A stretch of DNA of 64,000 nt from Curtobacterium flaccumfaciens (GTDB taxonomy: Bacteria > Actinomycetota > Actinomycetes > Actinomycetales > Microbacteriaceae), in assembly GCF_004361695.1 (NCBI RefSeq), contig NZ_SNVW01000003.1, positions 186,001 to 250,000 on the forward strand, written 5' to 3'. The position numbers were made by a program, and so were the translations under genes. The notes under the pieces are model-generated. The model was given only the letters and a program-made list of their open reading frames with translations. It did no database searches and was not told where the DNA came from. Positions 36,001-44,339 of the stretch are shown here, one piece after another; position 1 is the first letter of the stretch, and the number at the start of each line of letters is the position of its first letter.

Positions 36001-38782
36001 GCGTGCTCGTGCCGGCGACGGGTGCGGGTACCCAGGTCTGCGCGACGCCGGTGTCGGCGGTCGTGTCGAAGCGCACGACCGAGGCGGAGTTCTTGTAGGC
36101 GGTGCCGGCGAACGACTGCGCCGGGACCTGCATCGTGTAGAGCAGGTCCGCGGTCGCGCCGGACGCGATCGGACCGACGCCCGACCAGACGACGAAGGAC
36201 CGCTTCGAGAAGGTCGAGGAGGCTCCGGCGGGCGGGGTGTTCGTGCAGGTGCCACCGCTGCCGGAGGCGTCCACCGCCGTGCAGTCGATGCCGACGGGCA
36301 ACGCGTCCCACACCGACACGTTGCTGATCGGGTACGACCCCCCGGTCCCGACCGGGTTCGTGACCCGCAGCCGGTACTGCAGGACCTGCCCCTCGGTGGT
36401 GTTCGCCGGGTTCACGTTCGCGCTGAGGCTGGCGGCGTCCTTGCCGGTCTGCACGATGCTCTTCGCGAGGGTGGCGGACGCGGGCCCGGCGACCTTGTAG
36501 TTCGCCGCGGACCGCAGGCTCGTCACGGAGCCCGCCGTGTTCTGCTGGGCGAACTTCATGAGGTTCGCGGTGATGTCCGGCACGGTGGTGCTGGAACCGG
36601 CCTTGGTGATCCGGGCAGCGACGTACAGGACGACGGTCGCGCCCGTGGTGTCACCGTCGACGTACGTGCCGCCGGTCGCCGAGGACCCGATCGAGAACGA
36701 CGCCATCGACGCGCTCGAGCCGGTGAGCTGCACCTGGGCGGACGGGACGGTGCTCTCCGAGCCGTACGCCCAGTCGGTGCCCTGCACCCACTGCGCTGCG
36801 GACGCCGAGGTCCCCACGGGCAGCATGTCCGTGACGGTCGCGTTGCGGCTCTGCACGCCCGCGGGGAACGTGACCTGCAGGCGGAAGCAGACCACGTCGT
36901 TGAGCGTGAACGGGTCGGTCGGCGTCGTCGACGAGTACGGACCGGTCGCCGCAGCGCAGTCGGCGGCACCGGTCACCGGCGACGTCGTGCTGCGCGGGAG
37001 GACCGACTTCTGGATCTGCGGGCTGTTCGACGTGATCGTCGCGCGCGAGTCGTCGACCACCTTCTGGGTACCGGTGTCGCCGTGGACCCCGGTGGAGGTG
37101 CCGGCGATCGCGACCTTGTTCGTGAAGTCGTCACCGGCGGCCGTCGGGCCGGCGCTGCCGGTCACGGAGTAGCTCTGGCGCATGAGCGCCTTGTACGTCA
37201 CCGTCGGCGCCGCGTTCGTCGCCTGGTCCGCGATGTGGAACCGCACCGTGAAGGTGCCGTCCGCGGCGGAGTAGGCGACCGAGTCGATCGTGGCGCCCGT
37301 CATCTGCTGGTCGAGGGAGGCGTTCTTCGACGGGTCGCAGTCGGCGGGCAGGGTGCCGGTCGTCGGGGTCCCCGCGGGGAACGCCGGGCACAGGCCGTCC
37401 GGGAGCGTGTCGGTGAGGGCGATGCCGGCGGACGACTCGTACTCGCTGGTGCGGACGAGGAGCGAGTAGGTCGCGAGCTTGCCGGCTGCGAACGAGGTCG
37501 GGGAGACGCTCTTCGCGACGGCGAGGTCCATCGCCTCGACCGTCAGCGACGCGTTCGCCTTCTGCGCGGAGGTGGCACCGCCGCCGACCGAACCCGTGTA
37601 GGTGCCCTGCGCGTCCACCAGGTTGGTCTGGCCGTGGCCGTTCGAGGTGGTGTCGGCGGTGTCCTGCCTCGTCGACGCACCGTTGTTGTTGTCGAGGTCG
37701 GCGGCCTGCTGCAGCGAGGTGGCTGCCGGAGCGGTGGAGCTCGTGGACGGCTGGCCCGGCTGGCCCGCGAACGACATCGTGTTCGCGCGCAGTGGCACCG
37801 CGGCAAGGTACTTGACGGTGACGGTCGCACCCTTGGCGAGGTCGCCGAGGTTCCAGACGACCTTCGTGAACACGGACGAGCCCTGGTTCGCGACGGTGTT
37901 GACGGTCTCGACGCTCTGCGGCGTGCGGCAGGCCGTCGCGTCCCACGTGCCGGTGGCCTTCGACGCGGTGGTCGCGGTGAGGGACGCTGCGCCCGGGTAC
38001 TCCGCGCCGGAGGTGGTGTTGTCGATCGCGCCGCACTGCAGGAACTCGAGGCCGGCCGGCAGGTAGTCCGTGACGACGACCCCGTTGGTCGGTGCCTGCG
38101 CCGTGTTCTTGATCGTCAGCGTGTAGACCGTCGGGTGGTCGTGCACACCGCGGACGAGTTCGTTCTCGGGGCTCTGCTCGCCCTTCGTGATGCTCAGCGC
38201 GGAGACCGTCGTGGCGTTCGACTGCCCGGCTGCGGCGTTGATCCCGGCCGCTGCCATCGGCGTCCCCGTGGCGCCGTAGGTCGGGAGGGTCCGAGCGTCC
38301 GTGCTCGCGGCGACCTGCGCGGTCCCGGTGAAGTTCGTCCCCACCGGCCAGGAGGCGTCGACGGACTGCACCGTGAACGCGATCGACTTCTGGTCACCGG
38401 CCACCAGGTCGGAGACGTTCGACCAGACCAGGAGCGTCCCACCGCCCTGCGCGGCGGACAGCGTCGTGATGGTGGGTTCCCCGGCCTGGGGGCCGGCGGA
38501 GCCCGCGGTGTACGCGACGCCGACGGGGAGCCGGTAGGTGTACCCGAGGTTGTAGAGCGGTGTCCCGCTGCCGGCGGAGGTGGTGTTCTTCGCCGTGATC
38601 GTCACGCCCGCCGGTGCCCCGTTGAGCACCGACCCGTCCGCCTTCACCGAGACCGAGACGAGCGAGTCCGCGGCCTGCGTCGGAGTCGCGACGGCGAACA
38701 CGGACAGCAGCGCGGCGAGCAGACTCACCACGACGGTCATCGCCAGGGCGCGCGGGCGTGCAGGGAACAGGGCAGGACGCAT
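30095..38782 (-). CDS. Giant DUF11-repeat surface protein with LAFTG sortase signal
   Basis: This 2895-residue exported protein has a signal peptide (MRPALFPARPRALA, hydrophobic core, cut near TPTQA|AD at about 38). Some 17 tandem modules of about 130-180 residues follow, each with the DUF11/Ig-like hallmark (VTDTLPDTVTLVS, VTDQLPEGLTFVS). The C-terminus has LAFTG, a transmembrane helix and RRRRR, which fits a class-E (LAXTG) sortase substrate. The modules are diverged, so they are old duplications. A recent one is the ADQPT repeat at 32602-32666. ATG 38782 fits the signal peptide; a longer frame to 38893 is possible. A cell-surface, possibly adhesive, role is inferred. No sortase gene is in the window. 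Confidence 0.92.
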   Translation of the reverse strand: MRPALFPARPRALAMTVVVSLLAALLSVFAVATPTQAADSLVSVSVKADGSVLNGAPAGVTITAKNTTSAGSGTPLYNLGYTYRLPVGVAYTAGSAGPQAGEPTITTLSAAQGGGTLLVWSNVSDLVAGDQKSIAFTVQSVDASWPVGTNFTGTAQVAASTDARTLPTYGATGTPMAAAGINAAAGQSNATTVSALSITKGEQSPENELVRGVHDHPTVYTLTIKNTAQAPTNGVVVTDYLPAGLEFLQCGAIDNTTSGAEYPGAASLTATTASKATGTWDATACRTPQSVETVNTVANQGSSVFTKVVWNLGDLAKGATVTVKYLAAVPLRANTMSFAGQPGQPSTSSTAPAATSLQQAADLDNNNGASTRQDTADTTSNGHGQTNLVDAQGTYTGSVGGGATSAQKANASLTVEAMDLAVAKSVSPTSFAAGKLATYSLLVRTSEYESSAGIALTDTLPDGLCPAFPAGTPTTGTLPADCDPSKNASLDQQMTGATIDSVAYSAADGTFTVRFHIADQATNAAPTVTYKALMRQSYSVTGSAGPTAAGDDFTNKVAIAGTSTGVHGDTGTQKVVDDSRATITSNSPQIQKSVLPRSTTSPVTGAADCAAATGPYSSTTPTDPFTLNDVVCFRLQVTFPAGVQSRNATVTDMLPVGTSASAAQWVQGTDWAYGSESTVPSAQVQLTGSSASMASFSIGSSATGGTYVDGDTTGATVVLYVAARITKAGSSTTVPDITANLMKFAQQNTAGSVTSLRSAANYKVAGPASATLAKSIVQTGKDAASLSANVNPANTTEGQVLQYRLRVTNPVGTGGSYPISNVSVWDALPVGIDCTAVDASGSGGTCTNTPPAGASSTFSKRSFVVWSGVGPIASGATADLLYTMQVPAQSFAGTAYKNSASVVRFDTTADTGVAQTWVPAPVAGTSTHASGATGSQLAAVAANDQRTVTITPVVVAKTGGTDGGATNRSGLNAVPGQPLAYTYSVTVKAGTSVGSASLIDPLAAVTRLKTTSATTWTLGMPGAPGAATRGMTDGDTTVTYGGQDYTFTGGATTNTNGGGALVFPAVFDNTTGSDVTFTVTVTGLAVSAGTGAYPKSDGTAFAPSTITNTATFRSTDPVTGASVAPTKQVAVGVTAPNLAITKTDDRNGAVVSGQDVVTWTLTATNKSSTTDARSVFVADCFPSSLQFTGSSRTEATGSLTQAQRDAIGACGTDRTLHAWDVGTLAPGASTTITVTGTLADKAPAGTSYANTAKVVGSSLDTDYTTAGATYVQTASADDTITVASPSVSKQLTAPTWSDTDGTPGAAATTDPRNTTALPLRPGDAATYRVTATIPANVSVFDTRLTDVLPAGLSVDGALTATTSDATVTATGTVDAATRSIRVDVSDIATGRPDAVTVTVSIPVRLTTSATAGTALSNTANLAWDKSAKGTAPTDGTATSNPANATVVAPSLSIDKTATVLGTTSDALAVEPGQTVGYTVTVTNAKGASPAYGTTVTDCVPAGIVVDGASISDGGTLGAATADCGGGVVTWPTTTVGGAGASVQHTYSAKLADDVSLSGAPLTNTVSTGAYRSLATGGASYPAVEATATVTPAFPDVAVAKANDTVGGLSYIGVASDFSVTFTNQGSAATKVSATDVLPANWQYVAGSATIVRDGGAATAVSDPATSGRTLSWSDLGPLAANATMTLHYRATPTSDAATTPGAGSTVAHTNHVTATVTDASGGTSYDGGTGSFVTYPNGGDDAVAAARIAAADLALTKTATTAQVVAGATTAKAWTITVTNTGGDAAHGTTVVDAPTGLPAGASLAFTGTGWSCTPADGTWTCVNGATVAKGASFPELDVALTLPSDAPLTAIRNTATIEQGTGQTFDPNTANDRDTASVTPVAIADLTITKTGPSAKAPAGGTIAWNLSVRNVQDAASKSVSDARGTVTVTDTLPDTVTLVSATSTDSGWTCDTDDNTVTCTRDGLVNGQAAGAITITATVHADVTATETITNTAAVAVDTTTTTDPTSSNDSSTATTRVDDGTSLTIAKRFGPEANGDQPTADQPTADQPTAEPTADQPTLVAGNAADWTIRVQNTGTADARNVTVTDTLLDGTRLQPDAPLEQGADTITQTDGAWTCTAPAADGSEVTCVLDGTLAAGKATTFTITVTTPSSMRGALTNTAVVTADNAASQQGQARSDATQTAGLSVTKRADVESIDAGQDVTYTITVANPDGPSDLPAGDDVSPSVLVQDTLPAGVEFRGLSAETAQHWTLVSNDDGVLTLAGNDGIAVGATDPNTIVVTVHVPASFRGSAIVNTVTASPVTAAGPTAHDAATVDVTTHADLSVTKERTSAPSADAGTDVTYDVTVANAGPSDARDVTWTDTPPTGMTVTAVTTDDDAWEQGSSPATWSTATLASGASTVFHVTASVASGTPAGTLTNTATVSSATPDTDPSNDTADADVAVTTHAALGLSKTPVTKVGSTTASGRVTAGAEQVWLVQVSNAGPSDEQPTTVVTDQLPEGLTFVSASSDGSVWTCDGTTDPKVVTCSLPTTIVAGKDAPGLWITTKVASGYTADRIENRAVVTSQGTDPLPGTNDRPTTSPLDVDEVANVAITLGHEGSAVIGKDLPETVQVRNAGLSDAAGVTATYTLPKGLTYVSTEADPAWTVTGVVRNADGSTTVSFALAGTLTAGSLAPAITVHQTPTAAAYPGVQPSATVATSTTETTLADNDAADELAVDPASSLSITKTHTGQLVRGKTVGYTITVRNGGPTEDPGPVVVTDRLPEGLALVSVNDGRAATCTSGQTVTCTLTGPLAVGGSVAFQVTARVASDAPDRITNVATVASPTTQVTPVSSSASPTDPQRAADPAPVRSAPKAAELAFTGAAGLGIGALLALLAMAAGGVLLLTRRRRRA
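32602..32666 (-). repeat. 15-base tandem repeat coding ADQPT
   Basis: Near-identical 15-base units (GTCGGCTGGTCGGCC type, one unit shortened) encode TADQPT/TAEPT repeats in a linker between DUF11 modules. In-frame length variation is likely. Confidence 0.85.
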
Positions 38783-39025
38783 CGGGTGTGCTCTCGGGTC
38801 GTCGTCGGGTGACGCCGAGCGCAACGCAGGGGGAGTCGCACCGTGCGGGCAGGGATCCCTCGGTACGGACTGCGGCGGTGTTCGGGTCACCACGGGAGGC
38901 CGGTTCGGCCTCGCAACTCCACGGTATCGAGCAGCGGAATTCCACCGCTGGACCCAGTGTGGGGTACACGGTTGCCCCCCATTGCGTGGACGACCCCCGA
39001 GTGGGCGACAGATCGTCCGCGAACG

Positions 39026-39062
39026 ACGACGCCCGCTCGGCGAGCAGCCGAGCGGGCGTCGT
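39026..39062 (-). terminator. Terminator after the MT0933-family gene
   Basis: A perfect 15-base stem (39026-39040 with 39048-39062) and loop CGAGCAG lie 17 bases past the stop codon at 39080. Confidence 0.8.
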
Positions 39063-39079
39063 GGGTGGTGCCGGGATCG

Positions 39080-39346
39080 TCAGGCCGTGCCCGCTCCGTC
39101 GTTCCCGACCTTGTCGTCGAGGTCCTTCGCGGTCTTGTCGATCTGCTCGTCGAACTTGCCGCCGGTGACCTTCTTGATGCCGTCGGCCAGGCCGTGGATG
39201 ATCTTGTCGGAGACCTCCTCGGCCTTGTCGCTCTTGACGGCCTCCTCGATCTTGTCCCGGTTCTCGTCGACGAAGGCCTTCGCCTTGTCGGTGACCTCTT
39301 GCGCCTTCTCGGAGACGTTCTTCTGGATGTCGTCGAAGCCGGCCAT
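39080..39346 (-). CDS. Small helical protein, MT0933-type antitoxin family
   Basis: This 88-residue, highly charged helical protein resembles the Rv0909/MT0933 antitoxin-like family (PF14013). The features are amphipathic KAKAFVDENRDKIEEAV followed by VTGGKFDEQIDKTAKDLD, where TGGK-x-x-x-x-I-D is the family hallmark. ATG 39346 is preceded by GGGAGG at six bases; an open frame to 39415 runs through the leader. No cognate SRPBCC-type toxin (Rv0910-like) is adjacent. It stands alone with its own terminator between tuf and the giant surface protein. Any antitoxin role is unproven, and general stress proteins can look similar. Confidence 0.65.
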   Translation of the reverse strand: MAGFDDIQKNVSEKAQEVTDKAKAFVDENRDKIEEAVKSDKAEEVSDKIIHGLADGIKKVTGGKFDEQIDKTAKDLDDKVGNDGAGTA

Positions 39347-39474
39347 GGTGCCTCCCTGTCCGACCGGATGAACCGGCCGCTCGATGGCCGGACCTCCCGA
39401 CCGCTTGGAGCACATCGTGCCCGGCTCGCGGCGTCTTGTCCGCCGAACGCGGGCGAACTCCAGGGAAACGGAAA

Positions 39475-39504
39475 GCGGGGCCGGACCCGAAGGCCCGACC
39501 CCGC
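39475..39504 (-). terminator. Terminator of the str operon (after tuf)
   Basis: On the minus strand GCGGGG and CCCCGC close an imperfect stem with inner CGG/CCG and CC/GG pairs around the loop TTCG, followed by TTTCC. It lies 18 bases past the tuf stop, which fits an intrinsic terminator. Confidence 0.8.
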
Positions 39505-39522
39505 TGTCGCAGGTAACCGGAG

Positions 39523-40710
39523 TTACTTGGTGATCTCTTCGACCGTACCGGCGCCGACCGTACGACCACCCTCACGGATGGCGAAGCGGAGGCCCGGCTC
39601 CATGGCGATCGGCTGGATGAGCTCGACGGTCATGGAGACGGTGTCGCCGGGCATGACCATCTCGGTGCCCTCGGGCAGCGTGATGACGCCGGTGACGTCC
39701 GTGGTGCGGAAGTAGAACTGCGGGCGGTAGTTCGCGTAGAACGGGTTGTGACGCCCACCCTCGTCCTTGGTCAGGATGTACGCGTTCGCCTTGAAGTCCG
39801 TGTGCGGCGTGACCGAACCGGGCTTGACGACGACCTGGCCGCGCTCCACGTCCTCGCGCTTGAGGCCACGGATGAGCAGACCGGTGTTGTCACCAGCCTC
39901 GGCCTTGTCGAGCAGCTTGCGGAACATCTCGATGCCCGTGACCGTGGTCTTCTGCGTCGGGCGGATGCCGACGATCTCGACCTCGGAGTTCAGGTCGAGC
40001 GTGCCACGCTCGACACGACCGGTGACGACCGTGCCACGACCGGTGATCGTGAAGACGTCCTCGATCGGCATCAGGAAGGGCTGGTCGGTGGCGCGCACCG
40101 GGTCCGGAACGGACTCGTCGACGGCGGCCATCAGGTCCTGGACGGACTTGACCCACTTCTCGTCGCCCTCGAGCGCCTTGAGCGCCGAGACCTGCACGAC
40201 GGGAGCGTCCTCGTCGAACTCCTGCGAGCCGAGCAGCTCGCGGACCTCGAGCTCGACGAGCTCCAGGATCTCCTCGTCGTCCACCATGTCGGACTTGTTC
40301 AGCGCGACGACGATGTACGGAACGCCGACCTGACGGGCGAGCAGCACGTGCTCACGCGTCTGGGGCATCGGGCCGTCGGTGGCGGCGACCACGAGGATCG
40401 CGCCGTCCATCTGCGCCGCACCCGTGATCATGTTCTTCACGTAGTCGGCGTGACCCGGAGCGTCGACGTGCGCGTAGTGACGCTTCTCGGTCTGGTACTC
40501 GACGTGCGAGATGTTGATCGTGATACCGCGGTCGCGCTCCTCGGGAGCGCTGTCGATCTGCGCGAAGTCACGGGCCTCGTTGAGGTCCGGGTACTGGTCG
40601 TGCAGAACCTTGGTGATCGCCGCCGTGAGCGTCGTCTTGCCGTGGTCGACGTGACCGATGGTTCCGATGTTGACGTGCGGCTTGGTGCGCTCGAACTTGG
40701 CCTTGGCCAC
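39523..40710 (-). CDS. tuf: Elongation factor Tu
   Basis: EF-Tu is the GTPase that delivers aminoacyl-tRNA to the ribosome. The 395 residues include the G1 loop [30 protein letters not shown], the G4 motif NKSD and the C-terminal domain with [18 protein letters not shown]. It is the last gene of the str operon, 147 bases after fusA. In many relatives tuf is next to rpsJ; here an 11.9-kb stretch lies between them. Confidence 0.98.
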   Translation of the reverse strand: MAKAKFERTKPHVNIGTIGHVDHGKTTLTAAITKVLHDQYPDLNEARDFAQIDSAPEERDRGITINISHVEYQTEKRHYAHVDAPGHADYVKNMITGAAQMDGAILVVAATDGPMPQTREHVLLARQVGVPYIVVALNKSDMVDDEEILELVELEVRELLGSQEFDEDAPVVQVSALKALEGDEKWVKSVQDLMAAVDESVPDPVRATDQPFLMPIEDVFTITGRGTVVTGRVERGTLDLNSEVEIVGIRPTQKTTVTGIEMFRKLLDKAEAGDNTGLLIRGLKREDVERGQVVVKPGSVTPHTDFKANAYILTKDEGGRHNPFYANYRPQFYFRTTDVTGVITLPEGTEMVMPGDTVSMTVELIQPIAMEPGLRFAIREGGRTVGAGTVEEITK

Positions 40711-40857
40711 TGGGGTCCTCCTCAGGACTCGGAAGCGACACCCCCGGCCGGCCCGTGATGGGCTCGGGATCGTTGGTGCGCGGTGTGTGTCTTTACTTTA
40801 CTTGGTGGCGAGGGGCCCGTCGCCGGGCGCCCCCGCCTGTGGAGAAACGCTGGAGCG

Positions 40858-42975
40858 TTACTCCCCCGCGTTCTTCGCGATGATCTCCTCGGCGACCTTG
40901 GCCGGGACCTGGCTGTAGGTCTCGAAGGTCATCGAGTAGACGGCACGACCAGAGGTCTTCGACCGGAGGTCGCCGACGTAGCCGAACATCTCGGACAGCG
41001 GCACGCTCGCGCGGACCACCTTGACGCCGGAAGCGTCCTCCATCGAGGCGATCTGGCCACGACGGGAGTTCAGGTCACCGATGACGTCGCCCATGTACTC
41101 CTCGGGCGTACGGACCTCGACGGCCATGATCGGCTCGAGGATCGCCGGACCGGCCTTGCGGGCCGCTTCCTTGTAGGCGATCGAACCGGCGATCTTGAAC
41201 GCCATCTCGGACGAGTCGACGTCGTGCGCCGCGCCGTCCTTGAGGGTGGCCTTCACACCGACCGTCGGGTACCCGGCGAGGATGCCGACCTGCATGGCGT
41301 CCTGGATACCGGCGTCGACCGACGGGATGTACTCGCGCGGGACACGGCCACCGGAGGTCGCGTTGACGAACTCGTAGACCTTCTCGCTCGTGACCTCCAT
41401 CGGCTCGAGCGCGATCTGCACCTTCGCGAACTGACCGGAGCCACCGGTCTGCTTCTTGTGGGTGTAGTCGTAGCGCTCGACGACCTTGGTCAGCGTCTCG
41501 CGGTAGGCCACCTGCGGCTTGCCGACGCTCGCCTCGACGTGGAACTCACGCTTCATGCGGTCGACGAGGATGTCGAGGTGGAGCTCGCCCATGCCCTTGA
41601 TCGTCGTCTGACCGGTCTCGGCGTTGAGCTCGACGCGGAACGTCGGGTCCTCTTCGGCGAGCTTCTGGATGGCCGTGGAGAGCTTCTCCTGGTCGGCCTT
41701 CGTGTTCGGCTCGATGGCGACCTCGATGACCGGCTCCGGGAACGTCATCGACTCGAGGACGACCGGGTTCGCCGGGTCGCACAGGGTGTCACCGGTGGTG
41801 GTGTCCTTGAGGCCGATGACCGCGTAGATGTGGCCAGCGGTCACGTTGGCGACCGGGTTCTCCTTGTTGGAGTGCATCTGGAAGATCTTGCCGATGCGCT
41901 CCTTCTTGCCCTTGGTCGAGTTGATGACCTGGGCACCGGACTCGATCGAGCCGGAGTACACGCGGACGTACGTCAGACGACCGAAGAAGGGGTGCACCGC
42001 GACCTTGAACGCGAGGGCCGAGAACGGCTCCGTGGCGTCGGGCTTGCGGATGATCTCCTTCTCCTCGTCCTTGACGTCGTGGCCGATCATCGGCGGCACG
42101 TCGAGCGGGGACGGGAGGTAGTCGATGACGGCGTCGAGCATCGGCTGGACACCGCGGTTCTTGAACGCGGAACCGCACAGCACCGGGTAGAGCTCGCTGC
42201 TGACGGTGAGCTTGCGGATCGCAGCCTTGATCTCGGCCACCGAGAAGTCGGTGTCGCCCTCGAGGTAGCGGTTCAGCAGCTCGTCGTCGGCCTCGGCCAC
42301 GCGCTCGATGAGCTTCTCGCGGTACTCGGCAGCGCGGTCGGCGAGGTCGGCCGGGATCTCTTCGATCTCGTACTTCGCACCCATCGCGACGTCACCCTTG
42401 GCGTCGCCGCGCCAGGTGAGTGCACGCATCTGGACGAGGTCGACGACGCCTTCGAACGAGCTCTCGGAGCCGATCGGCAGCTGGAGCACGAGGGGCTCCG
42501 CGCCGAGGCGGTTCACGATCGTGTCGACGGTGTAGTAGAAGTCGGCGCCGAGCTTGTCCATCTTGTTGACGAAGCAGATGCGCGGGACGTCGTACTTGTC
42601 GGCCTGACGCCAGACGGTCTCGGACTGGGGCTCGACGCCCTCTTTCCCGTCGAACACGGCGACCGCACCGTCGAGGACGCGGAGCGAACGCTCCACCTCG
42701 ACCGTGAAGTCCACGTGACCGGGGGTGTCGATGATGTTGATCTGGTTGTTGTCCCAGAAGCAGGTCGTCGCGGCCGACGTGATCGTGATGCCGCGCTCCT
42801 GCTCCTGCGCCATCCAGTCCATCGTCGCGGCGCCGTCGTGCACCTCACCGATCTTGTGCGTGATGCCCGTGTAGAACAGGATGCGCTCGGTCGTCGTGGT
42901 CTTGCCGGCATCGATGTGCGCCATGATGCCGATGTTGCGGACCTTGTTCAGGTCGGTGAGCACGTCCTGTGCCAC
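40858..42975 (-). CDS. fusA: Elongation factor G
   Basis: EF-G drives ribosomal translocation and, with RRF, recycling. The 705-residue protein shows the G1 loop [30 protein letters not shown], the G4 motif NKMD and the C-terminal domains with [20 protein letters not shown] and [18 protein letters not shown]. No duplication or truncation is seen. It lies 100 bases after rpsG. Confidence 0.98.
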   Translation of the reverse strand: MAQDVLTDLNKVRNIGIMAHIDAGKTTTTERILFYTGITHKIGEVHDGAATMDWMAQEQERGITITSAATTCFWDNNQINIIDTPGHVDFTVEVERSLRVLDGAVAVFDGKEGVEPQSETVWRQADKYDVPRICFVNKMDKLGADFYYTVDTIVNRLGAEPLVLQLPIGSESSFEGVVDLVQMRALTWRGDAKGDVAMGAKYEIEEIPADLADRAAEYREKLIERVAEADDELLNRYLEGDTDFSVAEIKAAIRKLTVSSELYPVLCGSAFKNRGVQPMLDAVIDYLPSPLDVPPMIGHDVKDEEKEIIRKPDATEPFSALAFKVAVHPFFGRLTYVRVYSGSIESGAQVINSTKGKKERIGKIFQMHSNKENPVANVTAGHIYAVIGLKDTTTGDTLCDPANPVVLESMTFPEPVIEVAIEPNTKADQEKLSTAIQKLAEEDPTFRVELNAETGQTTIKGMGELHLDILVDRMKREFHVEASVGKPQVAYRETLTKVVERYDYTHKKQTGGSGQFAKVQIALEPMEVTSEKVYEFVNATSGGRVPREYIPSVDAGIQDAMQVGILAGYPTVGVKATLKDGAAHDVDSSEMAFKIAGSIAYKEAARKAGPAILEPIMAVEVRTPEEYMGDVIGDLNSRRGQIASMEDASGVKVVRASVPLSEMFGYVGDLRSKTSGRAVYSMTFETYSQVPAKVAEEIIAKNAGE

Positions 42976-43075
42976 AGGGTTCCTCCGGAAGAGTTGTAGG
43001 AGAGGTTGGCGGCCGTCCGGGCGCCGGGGTTCTTGACCGCCGGTGCCCGGACGGTGCCGGGACTACCAGCCGGAC

Positions 43076-43546
43076 TTACCAGCGGTAGTGGGCGAAGGCC
43101 TTGTTCGACTCGGCCATCTTGTGCGTGTCCTCACGGCGCTTGACCGCGGCACCGAGACCGTTCGACGCGTCGAGGATCTCGTTCATGAGACGCTCGGTCA
43201 TCGTCTTCTCGCGACGGGCCTTGGCGTACGAGGTGAGCCAGCGCAGCGCGAGGGTGTTCGCGCGGTGCGGCTTGACCTCGACCGGCACCTGGTAGGTCGA
43301 GCCACCGACGCGGCGGCTGCGGACCTCGAGGGTCGGACGGACGTTGTCGAGCGCCTTCTTGAGCGTCACGACGGCGTCCTGCTGGTTCTTGGCGGAAACG
43401 CCTTCGAGTGCGTCGTAGACGATGCGCTCGGCGAGGCCCTTCTTGCCGTCCAGCAGGATCTTGTTCACGAGCTGGGAGACGATCGGTGCGCCGTAGACGG
43501 GGTCTGCGACGACGGGACGCTTGGGGGCGGGACCCTTACGAGGCAT
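43076..43546 (-). CDS. rpsG: 30S ribosomal protein uS7
   Basis: uS7 nucleates assembly of the 16S 3' domain and lies in the mRNA exit path. The 156 residues start [20 protein letters not shown] and contain [38 protein letters not shown] and the C-terminal [14 protein letters not shown]. It starts four bases after rpsL. Confidence 0.98.
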   Translation of the reverse strand: MPRKGPAPKRPVVADPVYGAPIVSQLVNKILLDGKKGLAERIVYDALEGVSAKNQQDAVVTLKKALDNVRPTLEVRSRRVGGSTYQVPVEVKPHRANTLALRWLTSYAKARREKTMTERLMNEILDASNGLGAAVKRREDTHKMAESNKAFAHYRW

Positions 43547-43550
43547 TGGC

Positions 43551-43919
43551 TCAACCCTTCTTCGCGCCGTAGCGGCTACGTGCCTGCTTACGGTTCTTCA
43601 CGGCCTGCGTGTCGAGCGCGCCGCGGATGATCTTGTAGCGGACACCGGGGAGGTCCTTCACACGACCGCCACGGACGAGCACCATCGAGTGCTCCTGGAG
43701 GTTGTGGCCCTCACCGGGGATGTAGGCCGTCACCTCGGTGCCGTTCGAGAGCTTCACACGAGCGACCTTGCGCAGTGCCGAGTTCGGCTTCTTGGGGGTG
43801 GTGGTGTAGACGCGGGTGCACACACCACGCTGCTGGGGGTTCGCCTTCAGTGCCGGCGCCTTGGTCTTGGTGACCTTCGGCGAACGACCCTTGCGAACGA
43901 GCTGCTGAATAGTAGGCAA
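43551..43919 (-). CDS. rpsL: 30S ribosomal protein uS12
   Basis: uS12 controls decoding accuracy and is the streptomycin-resistance target. The 122-residue protein includes [20 protein letters not shown] and [20 protein letters not shown]. The lysines altered in resistant mutants (in TPKKPN and GRVKDLP) are present in wild-type form. The start is TTG 43919, supported by AGGAG five bases upstream and by [11 protein letters not shown] immediately after it. The open frame to 44075 has no homology support. It opens the str operon. Confidence 0.97.
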   Translation of the reverse strand: MPTIQQLVRKGRSPKVTKTKAPALKANPQQRGVCTRVYTTTPKKPNSALRKVARVKLSNGTEVTAYIPGEGHNLQEHSMVLVRGGRVKDLPGVRYKIIRGALDTQAVKNRKQARSRYGAKKG

Positions 43920-44084
43920 CTGTTCTCCTGGTCCTGCTCGTGTTCTCTGGTCGGCGCGGACCGCCGACTTCCTCGTCCCACGCTGATCACCGCCTGACGG
44001 CGGACGACGAGTGGGGGACGGATTCCGGCCGACCGAGGGTCGAACCGGTTTTTCCGGGCGCGCCGTAGGGCGCACACCCAGAAG

Positions 44085-44113
44085 AGACTACCTGCGTCAC
44101 ACAGCGAAATCAA
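44085..44113 (-). promoter_or_regulatory. Promoter of the str operon
   Basis: On the minus strand TTGATT (44113-44108), a 17-base spacer and TAGTCT (44090-44085) form a good sigma-70-type promoter. The leader to rpsL would be about 160 bases. Confidence 0.75.
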
Positions 44114-44293
44114 TCCGGGCGCGTCGCCCTGGAGGCCCGTGGGGACCGCCCTGGGCGAACACCCGTCATCCGCGTGCGCGCCCTGCGCGCGGGGCGCCAC
44201 GCCTGGTCGGTTCCCGCCCGTCGGCGCGGCCCGGCCACCCACCCCACCGAGCCGCGACCACGCGCTCGGGCGAGGTGCGTGGCGGGGGTGCGC

Positions 44294-44307
44294 CGCGCCT
44301 CCAGGCC
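44294..44307. repeat. Half-site of the GGCCTGGAGGCGCG family
   Basis: CGCGCCTCCAGGCC occurs in the space between the membrane-anchored protein gene and the rpsL promoter. A related but weaker CCCTGGAGGCCCG lies at about 44128-44140. No close hairpin partner exists. Confidence 0.7.
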
Positions 44308-44339
44308 GGTGGTCGGGGTGGTGCCGGTCGCGCGCCGGA

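Noticed and set aside
31817..38812. A 2331-codon open frame on the plus strand opposite the giant DUF11 gene
   Set aside because: Its translation is Arg/Gly/Val-rich noise without domains, typical of the antisense frame of high-GC repetitive coding sequence. The minus strand has a signal peptide, repeats and a sorting signal.
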